64,000 bases of DNA from Paraplanobispora siamensis (GCF_016863175.1 NZ_BOOJ01000024.1:1-64000); one strand, 5' to 3'. Counted from the stretch's first letter, positions 24,065-34,100 are shown. Made by a program: numbers and translations. Notes: generated by a model not told the origin, from the letters alone.

Positions 24065-25387
24065 TTACTGCTGGTTCAGGATCTCTTCGAGTTCCGTGTT
24101 GGCCTTGGCCAGGGCCTCGTCAGCGGTGGCCTTGCCCTCGATGACCGAGCGGGCCGCGTTCTGCAGCACGGCCTTGGTCTCGTTGGCCTCGGTCCAGTTG
24201 GGGTCGGCCGGGAAGGCCTTGGCCTTGGCGAAGGCCGCCGCGAACGGAGCCTGGGCCGGGTCCTCGCTCAGCTTGGCAAGGGCGTCCGGGTAGACCGGCA
24301 GCAGGCCGCCCTCGGTGGCGTAGCGGGTCGCCCACTCCTTGGTGGTGGCCAGCTTCACGAACTCGGTCGCGAGCTCCTTGTTCTTGGCGTCGTTCCAGAC
24401 GGCGATGTCGTTGCCGCCGAAGAAGGACGCGGCCTCACCGCCGGCCTTGGAGGGCAGCGGGAAGAAGCCGAGCTTGTCGCCCTTGAGCTTGCCCTTGCTG
24501 TCCTCCTCGATCCCGGGCAGGTCCCAGCCGGCGGTCAGGTACATGCCGACCTTGTCGTTGGCGAAGCGCCGGCGGATGTCGACCGTGTTCTGGGTCAGAC
24601 GGGACTTGCCGGACAGGCCCTCGGTCACCAGGCCCGTGTAGGTGGCGAAGCCGGCCTTGAAGGCGGGGTCGGTCACCTTGCCGACCCACTTGTCGCCCTC
24701 CTTGACGGCGTAGTCGCCGCCCTCGGTCCAGGCGAGCGCGCCGAGGAGGTGGTTGGCGTCGGAGCCGCCGTTGAAGGCGAAGCCGTCGACGTCCTTGCCC
24801 TTCTCCTCCTGGATCTTCTTGGCCGCGGCGACCAACTCGTCCCAGGTCTTCGGAACCTCGATCTTGAGGTCCTCGAACCAGTCCTTGCGGTAGAGGACCG
24901 CGCGGGAGCCGCCGCCCCACGGCACGGCGTAGACCTCGTTGTCGATGGTCTCGAGGCCGAGCAGGTTCTTGGGGATCTCCGCCTGCTCGCCGCCGCCGAC
25001 CACGGCGGTGACCGGGTGCAGGGCGTCCTGGCTCTGCCACAGCGGGACCTGGTCGTTGCCGATCTCGGTGACGTCCGGGCCGGCGCCGCCGGCGGCGGCC
25101 GCGGTGAACTTGTCGTTCACCTGGGGCCAGGGGATCCACTCGACCTTGACCTTCGCGCCGGTCTGCTGCTCGAAGGCGGCGACCAGCGCGTCCGTGTACT
25201 TCTGGGCGGCCGGGTTGCTGTCCCCGAGACGCCAGACGGTGAGCGTCTCACCAGCGAACTTCGGGCCGGCGGCCGAGGCGTCGGCCTTGGGCGCGGTCTC
25301 GGTGGGCTCGCTGGAACCGCAGGCTGCGAGGCCCAGGGCCAGAGCGGCGGTGGTGGCCGTCGTAACGGCGATCCTTGCGATCTTCAC
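24065..25387 (-). CDS. Sugar ABC transporter substrate-binding lipoprotein
   Basis: A 440-residue extracellular solute-binding protein, family 1. The signal peptide (MKIARIAVTTATTAALALG) ends in the lipobox LAAC-G, so Cys23 or nearby is lipidated and anchors the protein outside the membrane. Family features include WIPWPQVNDKFTAAAAGG and WSDL-like hinge regions. The substrate is unknown; the GH3 neighbour and CUT1 class suggest an oligosaccharide such as an amino-sugar disaccharide. The gene is divergent from ROK 2. An AGGGAG box precedes the start. Confidence 0.92.
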   Translation of the reverse strand: MKIARIAVTTATTAALALGLAACGSSEPTETAPKADASAAGPKFAGETLTVWRLGDSNPAAQKYTDALVAAFEQQTGAKVKVEWIPWPQVNDKFTAAAAGGAGPDVTEIGNDQVPLWQSQDALHPVTAVVGGGEQAEIPKNLLGLETIDNEVYAVPWGGGSRAVLYRKDWFEDLKIEVPKTWDELVAAAKKIQEEKGKDVDGFAFNGGSDANHLLGALAWTEGGDYAVKEGDKWVGKVTDPAFKAGFATYTGLVTEGLSGKSRLTQNTVDIRRRFANDKVGMYLTAGWDLPGIEEDSKGKLKGDKLGFFPLPSKAGGEAASFFGGNDIAVWNDAKNKELATEFVKLATTKEWATRYATEGGLLPVYPDALAKLSEDPAQAPFAAAFAKAKAFPADPNWTEANETKAVLQNAARSVIEGKATADEALAKANTELEEILNQQ

Positions 25388-25535
25388 TGTGGGGTTCTCC
25401 CTTCCCGGCTTTCGTCGGGTTCGCGCTCATCTGTATCGGCTCGGGTCCCCGCGACCCTCTGCACTCACTAGGAGCGGTCGGCGCTATCGCAGTCCCAGGG
25501 CTCGATTACTTGCCGCCGGACTGCCTGCGGCTAAA

Positions 25536-25571
25536 CTAACAAGAAACTTTCTTAAAAGAAACGATCGTTAG
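25536..25571. promoter_or_regulatory. Nested palindromes in the ROK 2/ABC divergent region
   Basis: AAGAAACTTTCTT (25541-25553) and TTTCTTAAAAGAAA (25548-25561) overlap, enclosed by CTAAC...GTTAG (25536-25540/25567-25571). This AT-rich patch in GC-rich DNA is the best candidate operator for a ROK protein controlling both the transporter and ROK 2. Confidence 0.6.
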
Positions 25572-25596
25572 CGGATCGTGACGGGGGAGGCCGATC

Positions 25597-26757
25597 GTGC
25601 CAAGACGTCCGGGAACGCCCAGGCTGCTGCGCCAGCTCAACGACCGCGCGGCACTGGAGCTCCTGCTGGCCAGCGGCCCGTTGACCCGGGCTGAGCTGGG
25701 AGAGCATACCGGCCTGTCCAAGGTCACGGCGGGTCAGCTGCTGTCCCGGCTGGAGGAGCGGGCCCTGGTCTCGGTGGTCGGCGAGCAGGCCGGCGGTCGC
25801 GGTCCCAACGCCGCACTTTACGGCGTGGTGCCCTCGTGCGCCTATGTCGCCGGCCTCGACGTACTGCCCGACCGGATCAGCGCGGGGATCGCCGACATCA
25901 CCGGCGAGCTCGTCGCCGAGGTCTTCGCCGACCCCACCGGTCACGAGGACCCGGTACGGCTGGTGCGCGGCGTCGTAGAGAAGGCCTGCGCGACGGCGGG
26001 CATCGGGCTCTCCCGGCTGCGCGCCTTCGTGATCGGCGCCCGGGGCGTCGTCGACCCCCGGACCGGCGACATGCGCTTCTCCTTCGACCTGCCCTCCTGG
26101 CACGAGGGGGTGCTGGCCGAGCTCCGCCGGGACCTGGGCATCCCGGTGACGATCGAGAACGACGTGAACCTGGCCGCGCTGGCCGAGCGCTCCCACGGCG
26201 CCGCCCGGGGCATGGACGACTTCGTGCTCGTGTGGGCCGGCGTCGGCCAGGGCCTGGGGGTCATGCTCGGCGGGCGCCTGCACCGCGGTTTCACCGGCGG
26301 CGCGGGCGAGATCGGCTGGCTGCCGGTCCCCGGCGAGCCGCTGCCGACCGACGTGAGCGAGCCTCAGTCGGGCTCCTTCCAGCGGCTGGTCGGCGGGGAC
26401 GCCGTCACCGGCCTGGCGGGCTCGTACGGCGTCGCCGGCGAGTCGGTGGGCGATCGGGTCCGTACGGCCGTGGCCACCGGTTCCGAGGGCTTCCTCGACG
26501 AGCTCGCCGGGCGGCTGGCGGTCGGCGTGGCGGCGGTGGCCGTGGTCCTGGACCCCGAGCTGATCGTGCTCGGCGGCGACGTCGGCCGGGCCGGCGCCGA
26601 CGCCCTGGCGACCAGGGTCGAGGAGGCGGTGGCCCGGGTCTGCCCGAGTCAGCCCCGGGTGGTGACCACCGAGGTCGAAGGCGATCCCGTCCTGCGCGGG
26701 GCCCTGGTCTCGGCGCTCCAGCGGGCCCGCGAAGAGGTGTTCTCCGACACGGTGTGA
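25597..26757 (+). CDS. ROK-family transcriptional regulator 2
   Basis: A 386-residue paralogue of the 19279 protein. The first 60 residues are nearly identical in pattern (RRPGTPRLLRQLNDRAALEL, then LTRAELGEHTGLSKVTAGQL), with ROK blocks GARGVVDPRTGDM and IENDVNLAALAE. It also lacks the CxCGxxGCxE zinc site and the GGT phosphate loop, so it is a DNA-binding sensor, not a kinase. The GTG start follows GGGGGAGG. It diverges from the ABC transporter, which it probably represses, and is two bases upstream of the VanX-like gene. Confidence 0.9.
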   Translation: MPRRPGTPRLLRQLNDRAALELLLASGPLTRAELGEHTGLSKVTAGQLLSRLEERALVSVVGEQAGGRGPNAALYGVVPSCAYVAGLDVLPDRISAGIADITGELVAEVFADPTGHEDPVRLVRGVVEKACATAGIGLSRLRAFVIGARGVVDPRTGDMRFSFDLPSWHEGVLAELRRDLGIPVTIENDVNLAALAERSHGAARGMDDFVLVWAGVGQGLGVMLGGRLHRGFTGGAGEIGWLPVPGEPLPTDVSEPQSGSFQRLVGGDAVTGLAGSYGVAGESVGDRVRTAVATGSEGFLDELAGRLAVGVAAVAVVLDPELIVLGGDVGRAGADALATRVEEAVARVCPSQPRVVTTEVEGDPVLRGALVSALQRAREEVFSDTV

Positions 26758-26759
26758 CA

Positions 26760-27413
26760 ATGGCCTATATGCGGGAAATCGTGTTGATCTCTGACCCCCA
26801 AGTCGTCTCGATTCCGATCGAGGAGAACGAAGAGCCACTGATCGACATCCGGGGGCGGCTGCGGGTCGACGACCGGCTGGCCGATCCCGAGGGGGCCTTC
26901 GCGCTGCTGCGGCAGGGACTGGTGGAACGGCTGGAGCAGGCGCAGTCGCAGCTCCCGGCCGGCTACCGGCTGCTGGTCGTGGAGGGCTACCGTCCGCTCG
27001 CCACGCAGCGGAAGATCTTCGAGGACTACTCGGCGTTCCTGCGGGAGGCGTTCCCCGGGATATCGCCCGACGAGCTGCGTGAGGCGGCCAGCCGGTACGT
27101 CTCACCCGTCGAGGTCGCCCCGCACACCGCGGGCGCGGCGGTGGACCTGACCCTGTGCACCGAGGACGGCGCCGAGATCGACATGGGCACGGCCGTCAAC
27201 GCCACCCCCGAGCAGAGCAACGGCGCCTGTTACACCGCGGCCCCCGGCCTGTCGGCCGAGGCCCGTCACCACCGCAAGCTCATGGGCGCGGCCCTGGAGC
27301 ACGCGGGCCTGGTGAACTATCCCACCGAGTGGTGGCACTGGTCCTACGGCGACCGCTACTGGGCCATGGTCACCCACGCTCCCGCGGCCCATTACGGTCC
27401 CCGGCAGGGGTGA
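26760..27413 (+). CDS. VanX-like D-alanyl-D-alanine dipeptidase (peptidase M15D)
   Basis: A 217-residue zinc dipeptidase. The ligands and catalytic residues are visible: HTAGAAVDLTL (His and Asp), EWWHWSYGDRYW (catalytic Glu, then zinc His), and the Arg in VVEGYRP. There is no signal peptide, so it is cytoplasmic. VanX enzymes hydrolyse D-Ala-D-Ala either for glycopeptide resistance or for recycling. No vanH/vanA-like genes are near, and the gene follows the ROK regulator of a NagZ-like/ABC locus by two bases, so recycling of cell-wall dipeptide fits better. The start could also be ATG 26769. Confidence 0.88.
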   Translation: MAYMREIVLISDPQVVSIPIEENEEPLIDIRGRLRVDDRLADPEGAFALLRQGLVERLEQAQSQLPAGYRLLVVEGYRPLATQRKIFEDYSAFLREAFPGISPDELREAASRYVSPVEVAPHTAGAAVDLTLCTEDGAEIDMGTAVNATPEQSNGACYTAAPGLSAEARHHRKLMGAALEHAGLVNYPTEWWHWSYGDRYWAMVTHAPAAHYGPRQG

Positions 27414-27416
27414 TCC

Positions 27417-27435
27417 CCCCGCCCGCTAGGCGGGG
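27417..27435. terminator. Convergent hairpin between VanX-like and DMFase-like genes
   Basis: CCCCGCC-CGCTA-GGCGGGG: a 7-bp stem with a 5-base loop in the 12-base convergent gap, overlapping the minus-strand stop codon. Confidence 0.6.
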
Positions 27436-29264
27436 TCGGGGTCGGGCGCGCAGGGGCGCCAGGAGAGGGGCCGGTCGGCGGCCGTGCCGATCAGCCGTCC
27501 GGCGTGGGCGGTCAGGACGGTGGTGCCGCCGGCGTCGCACAGGTCCGTCCACGGCTCCGCGGCGGCCAGCGGCAGGCGGGTGCGCACGCGGCCGGCCGCG
27601 TCCACGGCGTAGAGGCGGCCGTTGGCGGCGGTGAGGGTCACCACGCCCGGGGCGGTGTCCACCGGTGTCCAGGAGCCGCCGTCGGCGGGCAGGTGCCACA
27701 GGGTCTCGCCGGTGGAGGCGAACATCGCCCCGTTGGTCGTGGCCAGGCCGTCCGCGCCGGGGGGCGCCTGGCCGAGCGAGGTCCACGAGCCGTCGGGTTC
27801 GCGCAGGACCAGGCGGCCGTCCTCGGTCAGGCCGTACAGGCCGATGGGCCGGACGACGGTCGCTTCGCGGGGCACCGCCAGGGCGATCACCCCGGGGGTG
27901 GTCCCCACGTGCCGCCAGCGCAGGTTCTGCCCGGAGACCTCGCGCGCCAGCAGCGAGCCGTCCCGGCCCGCGGCGTACAGCGTCGAGTCCAGGACGGCCA
28001 GCGCGCGCGGCGAGTCCGCCGTCCCGATCACCTCCCAGCCGCGGACCGGCGCGGAGAGCCGGTCCAGCACGTTGCGGGTGATCCGGTCCACGGCCGGAGT
28101 GTGCAGGGCGTTGCCCCAGTTCACGGTGGCGGCGTTGAACACCGTCCCGGCGCCCAGGCGCATGACGCCCATGGTGGCCATGCCGCCCTGGCCGTACCGG
28201 TGCCAGTGGCGCAGGTCGGCGGTGGCCAGGATGACGAAGGACGGGGGAGTGCCGTCGCGGCCGGTGGCCAGCGGGACGCCGTCGACCTCGGTGAAGTCGC
28301 ACGCGTCGGTCTCGTAGCCGATCGCGCCCTGGCCGAACTTGTCGCCCTCGCCCAGCCCGGTCCCCGCGAACGCCCAGTGCTCGGGGAAGCGCACGACGTA
28401 GGACTCGTCGTGCATGCGCTGCATGTACGGTCCCCACGTCCCCGCGCCCCGGCGGAAGCTCACCCCGATCATCGCGTTCTCCGGCCGGTCGACCGGCGAG
28501 CCGGACCACTCGACGGTGGTCAGGCCCGGCTCCACCGCGGACAGCGGGTCGGAGACGGCGTCGCGGTGGCAGACCATGGTGCGCCCGCCGTCCTCCAGCC
28601 GGAACTGCCACCAGCAGGTGTTGCCGGAGAACACCGCGAGGTTGCCGCCCCGGCGGACGAACTCCTCGACGGCGTCGCGCATGCCCGCCGACCAGTACTC
28701 GTCGTGGCCGTTGACCACCAGCAGGCGGTAGCCGGACAGCAGCTCCCCGCCCTCGTGCAGGTCCAGGCCCGAGCAGTAGTCCACCCGGTACCCGGCGGGC
28801 CCGAGCCAGCGGATCATGCCCTCCTCCCAGCGCTCCGGCGGCGGGCCGCCGCCCGGCCGGTCGAAGGAGACGCGCGCGGCCCGGGTGGGCTCCTCGCTCC
28901 AGTAGAGCGACTCGCCGGGGATCCCGGCCCGGTTGTAGGCCTGCCAGGTCGGGAACGGGATCGACAGCAGGATCGGCGAGCTCGGCCGGGCCGCGCGGAC
29001 CGCGAAGTACACCTCGCAGCCGTCCTCGCCGGAGTCCTCGCCCGAGGTGAAGACGGCCCGGTAGAGCGAGCTGGCCCACTCGGCGGGGATGTCCAGGTTC
29101 CACAGCGGGCCGTCGAACTCCGCGTCGAGCACGCCCCGGCCGGAGGCGACGTCCTCGACGCGCACCAGGCCCTGCAGCGGCGCCCGCGAGGTGTGGGCCA
29201 GGTGGAATGCGAGCCGTTCGCCCTGGGCGCGGGAGGTGGACTCGGCGTAGGCGTAGACGGTCAT
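27426..29264 (-). CDS. N,N-dimethylformamidase large-subunit-like protein with C-terminal beta-propeller-like repeats
   Basis: A 612-residue protein. The N-terminal beta domain and the central region (about residues 90-390: FPTWQAYNRAG, VNGHDEYWSAGMRDAVEEFV, SGNTCWWQFR, TVNWGNAL) match the large subunit of dimethylformamidase, a mononuclear iron amidohydrolase. Residues about 410-610 are short repeats (PGVIALAVP, WTSLGQAPPG, PGVVTLTAANGRLYAVD) like a tectonin/propeller sensor. No signal peptide is seen, and no DMFase small subunit is adjacent. It is last in the minus-strand NRPS operon, 67 bases after the condensation gene, so it may tailor or hydrolyse an amide of the product. Role unproven. 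Confidence 0.7.
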   Translation of the reverse strand: MTVYAYAESTSRAQGERLAFHLAHTSRAPLQGLVRVEDVASGRGVLDAEFDGPLWNLDIPAEWASSLYRAVFTSGEDSGEDGCEVYFAVRAARPSSPILLSIPFPTWQAYNRAGIPGESLYWSEEPTRAARVSFDRPGGGPPPERWEEGMIRWLGPAGYRVDYCSGLDLHEGGELLSGYRLLVVNGHDEYWSAGMRDAVEEFVRRGGNLAVFSGNTCWWQFRLEDGGRTMVCHRDAVSDPLSAVEPGLTTVEWSGSPVDRPENAMIGVSFRRGAGTWGPYMQRMHDESYVVRFPEHWAFAGTGLGEGDKFGQGAIGYETDACDFTEVDGVPLATGRDGTPPSFVILATADLRHWHRYGQGGMATMGVMRLGAGTVFNAATVNWGNALHTPAVDRITRNVLDRLSAPVRGWEVIGTADSPRALAVLDSTLYAAGRDGSLLAREVSGQNLRWRHVGTTPGVIALAVPREATVVRPIGLYGLTEDGRLVLREPDGSWTSLGQAPPGADGLATTNGAMFASTGETLWHLPADGGSWTPVDTAPGVVTLTAANGRLYAVDAAGRVRTRLPLAAAEPWTDLCDAGGTTVLTAHAGRLIGTAADRPLSWRPCAPDPDPA

Positions 29265-29331
29265 CGCGTCCCCTTCGACGTCGACGTTGAGGCCCGCGGC
29301 CGGGGCCTCGGTGACAGGGCCGGTGAGGAGG

Positions 29332-30684
29332 TCAACCGACGAGCTCCGGCACCTGCCGGAAGGCCGCCGTCACCAGCGCCGACTCCAGGTCGAGCAGATA
29401 GCGCTCCATGGCCGGCCGGGGCATGAACCGGGTGTCGGCGGTCACCGAGACTCCCAGCCCGCCGGGCTCGGCGGTCAGGTGCAGGCAGAACCGGCAGTTG
29501 AGCCGGTCCTGGCTGAGCGGCCAGGTCAGCGTGGTGTCGTCCAGCGCCCGCCGTACCGTCCGCTCGTCGTGGGAGGCGTCGGCGCGGTCGGTGAAGCGCA
29601 TGTCGTTGAAGCAGCAGTAGGGATGGACGGCCGTGCCCCGCTCCAGGCTCACCGCCGCCGTCAGCCGGTCGCGGTCGCGGGGGTCGTGGTAGGCGGAGCG
29701 GTAGGCGCGCAGCGCGGCCGGCCGGGCCTCCCGCAGCAGCCCGGCGGTGTCCCCGGGGTCCGCGCGGCCGGAGTCGAGGACGAACAGTCCCTCCTGGGAA
29801 AGGGTGGTGACCGCGTTCACGGTGTCGCCGCGGAAGCGGTTGCCCACGATCGGCAGCATCGCGCACACCTCGTGCCCGGTCACGCCGGACACCAGCCGGG
29901 AGGAGAAGGCCAGCAGCACGGTCGAGGTGCTCGTGGCGTGCAGGGCGGCGATGCGCTGGACGGCCAGGTCCATCGCCCGGGACACCAGCTTGGCCCGCCA
30001 CACCGGCGGGTCCGCGGCCTCGCCCGAGGGGCGGTCGAACATGGTCGGCGGGATGCGCCGGTACTCGCCCTCCCAGTGCTCGGCGGCGATCTGCGCCACC
30101 CGCCGGCCGGGCCCGGACTCCTGCCAGCGGGCCAGGTCCAGCGGCTGCGGCGGGGGCGGGCCGGGTACGGCGCCGCGCATCAGCAGCAGCCGCAGGTCGC
30201 GCACGGCGACCTCGGCGCCCAGCCCGTCGGTGGCCAGGTGGCAGAAGGCGAGCACGATGTGGGTCACCTCGCCGCCGTCGACCACCAGCCCGGCCCGCAG
30301 CGGCCATTCGGCGGCGTAGTCGAAGGCGGTCGCGGTCAGCTCCTCCAGCAGGCGCTCAGGGTCGCCGGCGGTGACGGTGAGCGGGATCGTGCCGGAGTCC
30401 CGCAGCGCCTGGTACGGCTCCGCGCAGTCCAGGATCCGCGTCCCCGAGCCGTCCGCGTCCATCAGGGTCCGCAGCGACTCGTGCCGCTCCACCAGGGCGC
30501 CGAGCATCGCGGCGGCCCCCTCCGGGCTCAGCGGCCTGGCCCGTCCGGGCACCGGCAGGATCCGGCCGAAGTTGAAGTAGCGGTCGTCCGGCGCGGTCTT
30601 GCGGACGGTGTCCCAGATGGCCCGCTGGCCCCAGGTCAGCGGGGCCGTGCCCGACCGGCCCCCGGAGAAGCGGATCTCCATCAC
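29332..30684 (-). CDS. Stand-alone NRPS condensation domain 1
   Basis: A 450-residue chloramphenicol-acetyltransferase-fold protein covering one full condensation domain. The opening motif is LTWGQRAIWDTV. The HHxxxDG motif reads CHLATDG (residues 148-154): the catalytic second His149 and the Asp-Gly are kept, the first His is Cys. Later blocks such as FSSRLVSGVTGHEVCAMLPI and the DFGWG-like region are degenerate, as in trans-acting C domains. Its start overlaps the free carrier protein stop by four bases, so these two probably act together. It could form an amide, an ester, or add a terminal amine. Confidence 0.82.
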   Translation of the reverse strand: MMEIRFSGGRSGTAPLTWGQRAIWDTVRKTAPDDRYFNFGRILPVPGRARPLSPEGAAAMLGALVERHESLRTLMDADGSGTRILDCAEPYQALRDSGTIPLTVTAGDPERLLEELTATAFDYAAEWPLRAGLVVDGGEVTHIVLAFCHLATDGLGAEVAVRDLRLLLMRGAVPGPPPPQPLDLARWQESGPGRRVAQIAAEHWEGEYRRIPPTMFDRPSGEAADPPVWRAKLVSRAMDLAVQRIAALHATSTSTVLLAFSSRLVSGVTGHEVCAMLPIVGNRFRGDTVNAVTTLSQEGLFVLDSGRADPGDTAGLLREARPAALRAYRSAYHDPRDRDRLTAAVSLERGTAVHPYCCFNDMRFTDRADASHDERTVRRALDDTTLTWPLSQDRLNCRFCLHLTAEPGGLGVSVTADTRFMPRPAMERYLLDLESALVTAAFRQVPELVG

Positions 30685-30920
30685 GCCGCCCCGGTGACGT
30701 AGCGCTCCAGGGCGTCCAGGTCCTCCAGCACGCCGGCTCCGGCGCGGGAGAGGTCGAACTCGATGCCGAACTCGCTCTCCACCGCGTCGATCAGCCGCAT
30801 CTGCGCCAGGGAGGTGACCCCCAGCGCGGACAGCGGCACCGTGGCCTCCATCGCCTCCCGGGCGGTGACCGCCCCGTCCGAGGCCGAGGCCACCATCGCG
30901 GCCAGTCGTTCCCTAAGCAT
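30681..30920 (-). CDS. Free acyl/peptidyl carrier protein 1
   Basis: A 79-residue acidic carrier protein. The phosphopantetheine attachment site is Ser37 in LGVTSLAQMRLIDAVE. The less typical LGVTSL motif (not LGGHSL) and the short length resemble discrete ACP/PCPs loaded by free adenylating enzymes. It overlaps mbtH by eight bases and the condensation gene by four. The AMP ligase at 34618 is a candidate loader. Confidence 0.85.
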   Translation of the reverse strand: MLRERLAAMVASASDGAVTAREAMEATVPLSALGVTSLAQMRLIDAVESEFGIEFDLSRAGAGVLEDLDALERYVTGAA

Positions 30921-31131
30921 CGGGCGTTCCCTCCGGGGTGGTCCGGGCCGCGGGCCCTTCGATGCCTCTCGCGCTGAGCGGGCGCAGGTCCGTCCAGACC
31001 CGCTCGATGTGGTCCAGGCACTCCTGCCGGTCGCCGGCGGTGCCCTCCGCGCGCCAGCCGGAGGGCAGCTCCCGGTCGGCCGGCCAGATCGAATACTGCT
31101 CCTCGTGGTTGACCACGACGAGGTGGCTCAT
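30913..31131 (-). CDS. MbtH-like protein
   Basis: A 72-residue partner that stabilises or activates NRPS adenylation domains. The signature is complete: NHEEQYSIWP, LPSGW, CLDHIERVWTDLRPLS. It starts one base after the C-A-T synthetase stop and overlaps the carrier protein gene, so it is made together with its likely client. It could also serve the adenylation domain of the plus-strand synthetase. Confidence 0.96.
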   Translation of the reverse strand: MSHLVVVNHEEQYSIWPADRELPSGWRAEGTAGDRQECLDHIERVWTDLRPLSARGIEGPAARTTPEGTPDA

Positions 31132-31132
31132 C

Positions 31133-34100
31133 TCAGCTCCCTGCTTCCATGAGGCGTGCCGCCTCCTCTTCCGACAACTCGGTGATCTCGGCGATCAGCA
31201 GCTCCTCCACCGCGGTTGCGAGCCCGGCCACGGTGCTGCGCGCGAACAGCGTGCGGATCGGCACGTCCACCTCGGCGAGCGCGCGGATCCTGGCCACGAC
31301 CCTGGCGGCGGTCAGCGAGTGGCCGCCCAGGGCGAAGAAGTCGTCGAAGGCGCCGATCCCGGTGACGCCGAGGATCTCGGCGAAGACCTCGGCCACCAGC
31401 TCCTCGGCGTCGCTGCGCGGGGGGACGTGCTCGCGGGCCGCGGCGACCGGCTCGGGCAGCGCGGAACGGTCGATCTTCCCGTTGGGCGTCAGCGGCAGCG
31501 CGTCCACCGCGGTGAGCACGGCGGGCACCATGTAGCCGGGCAGCTGCCGCTCCAGGTGCTCGCGCACCCGGTCGAGCAGGTCCCGGTGCGCGTCCCCGTC
31601 GTTTTCCGTTCCTCCTGCGCCCGGCGTCTCTCCTGCGTCCGGCACGACGTAGGCCACCAGCAGGTCGCCGCGGACCGCCGCGACGGACTGCCGGACGCCC
31701 GGGCAGGCGTCCATCACGGCCTCGATCTCGCCCGGCTCGATCCGGTGGCCGCGCAGCTTGACCTGGTTGTCGGTGCGGCCGAGGAACTCCAGCGTCCCGT
31801 CGCGCAGCAGCCGTACCCGGTCGCCCGTGCGGTAGCGGCGCGAGCCGTCCGGGCCGGGGACGAAGCGCTCGGCGGTCAGCGCGGGACGGCCCAGGTAGCC
31901 GGTGGCCACCCCGGCGCCGCCGATGAGCAGCTCGCCGGGGACCCCGAGGGGGACCGTCTCACCGGAGGCGTCCACGACGTGGACCGTGGTGTTGGCGATC
32001 GGGCGGCCGATCACGATCTCCCGGGGATCGGCGGGCACCTCCCAGGCGGTGGACCAGATCGTCGTCTCCGTCGGGCCGTACACGTTGAGCAGGCGTGCCA
32101 CGCGCGGGCGCAGCTCGCGGGCCAGCGACGCGGGCAGCGGCTCGCCGCCGGTCAGCGCCGTCACCCGGGGCAGGTCCCCGGTCAGCAGCACCCGCCAGCC
32201 CGACGGCGTGGCCTGCACGTGGGTGACCCCGCTCTCACGGACCAGCCGGGCCAGGAGCTCCCCGTCCCTGGCCGCCCCGGCATCGGCGATCACCACCCGG
32301 CCGCCGGTCACCAGCGGCAGGTACAGCTCCAGCGCGGAGATGTCGAACGACAGCGAGGTCAGGCCCAGCCACGTGTCGCGCGGGGTGGAGCCCACCAGCG
32401 AGCGCATCGCCAGCAGGAAGTTGACCAGCGCGCGGTTGGGGACCACCACGCCCTTGGGCCGCCCGGTGGAGCCGGAGGTGTACAGCACGTACGCGGTGTC
32501 ACCGGGGCGGGGCCGGTCGGGGACGGTGCCGTCCGGGGCGGGGGGCAGGTCGTCGAGCGAGGTCAGCACCAGGGCGGCCGCCGAGTCCTCGAGCACGTAG
32601 GCGATGCGGGCCTCGGGATAGTCGGGGTCCACCGGCAGGTAGGCCGCCCCGCTCATCGCCGTGCCCAGCAGGGCGACGAGCATGTCGGCGCCGCGCTCCA
32701 TCCGGATCGCGACCAGGGATCCGCGGCCCGCGCCCGCCGCGGCCAGCCGGGCGGCGAGGTCCGCGGCCCGGGCGGTCAGCTCCGCGTAGGTCAGCGTGTC
32801 CTCGCCGCAGACGACGGCCACCGCGTCCGGGGTGGCCTCGGCCTGCGCCAGCACCATCTCGGCCAGGGTCGTCTCCGGCAGCCCGGCCCCGGTCTCCGCG
32901 TTCCAGGCGTCGATCGCGGCCAGCTCCGCCCGCGGCAGCATGCGCAGCGCGCTGACGGGCGTGCCGGGGTCGGCGACGGCCGCGTCGAGCAGCTCCAGGA
33001 AGCGCTCGACGAACCCGGCCACGGTCTCGGGGTCGAACAGCTCGGTGCTGTAGATGACCCGGCCGCTCAGGGCGCCGTCCGGCTCGGCGGCCATGTCCAC
33101 CGACAGGTCGTGGCGCGCGGGGTGCCATCCGTTGGGGAACGGCAGGGCCGTCACCCCGGGCAGCGGGTCGTACTCCTCGCCGTGGGTGTGCAGGGCGAAC
33201 ATCGTCTGGAAGACCGGCGTGCGGCTGAGATCGCGCCGCACGTCGAGCTCGGCGACCAGGCGCTCGAACGGGACGTCCTGCCGGGAGATCGCGTCCAGCA
33301 CCGAGCGCCGGGTGCGCTGCAGCAGCTCGGTGAAGGACGGGTCGCCGGACAGGTCGCAGCGGATGGGCAGCGTGCTCGACAGGAATCCGATCACGGACTC
33401 CAGCTCGACGCGGTTGCGGCCGGCCGACGGGGCGCCCACGCAGAAGTCGTCCTGGCCGGTGTGCCGGGCCAGCAGCACCTGGTAGGCGGCGAACAGCACC
33501 ATGTACGGCGTGCAGCGCGCCCGGCGGGCGAGATCGGCGATCCCGGCGGCCCGCCCGGGCTCGATCCGGAAGTCGAGCGCGGCCCCGGCCGCGGACCGCT
33601 GGGCGGGGCGGGGCCGGTCGGCGGGCAGGTCCAGCGGGGGAACCCCGGCCAGATGCTCGACCCACCAGCGCAGGTCGGTCTCCGTCCAGCGCGCCCGGCG
33701 GGCGTGCTCGCCGTACTGGAGCGGCGGGCCGGGCAGGGGCGCGGCGCCGCGGCTGCCGTAGTGGGCGGCCACCTCGGCACGCAGCACGTTGAGCGACCAG
33801 CCGTCGCTGTTGATGTGGTGCACGACGACGCACAGGACGTGGTCGTCCGGGGCCAGCTCGATCAGGGAGACCAGGAACGGCGGGGCGGCGGTCAGGTCGA
33901 AGGCGGTGTTGGTGAGCCCGGCGACCAGGTCCCGCGCCTCCTGCTCGTCGCGGGCGGTCAGGTGCCGGACGGCCACCGGCGCGGGCGGGCCGACGACCGC
34001 CACGGGCTGCCCGTCCGTCTCGCGGAAGCGGGTGCGCAGGCTCTCGTGCCGGGCCGCGACCGCGGTGAACGCGGCGGCCAGAGCGGCCTTGTCAAGGTGA

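Noticed and set aside
26760-27413. Glycopeptide-resistance (van) cluster
   Set aside because: Only a VanX-like gene is present; no VanH/VanA-like dehydrogenase or ligase and no VanR/VanS pair next to it.
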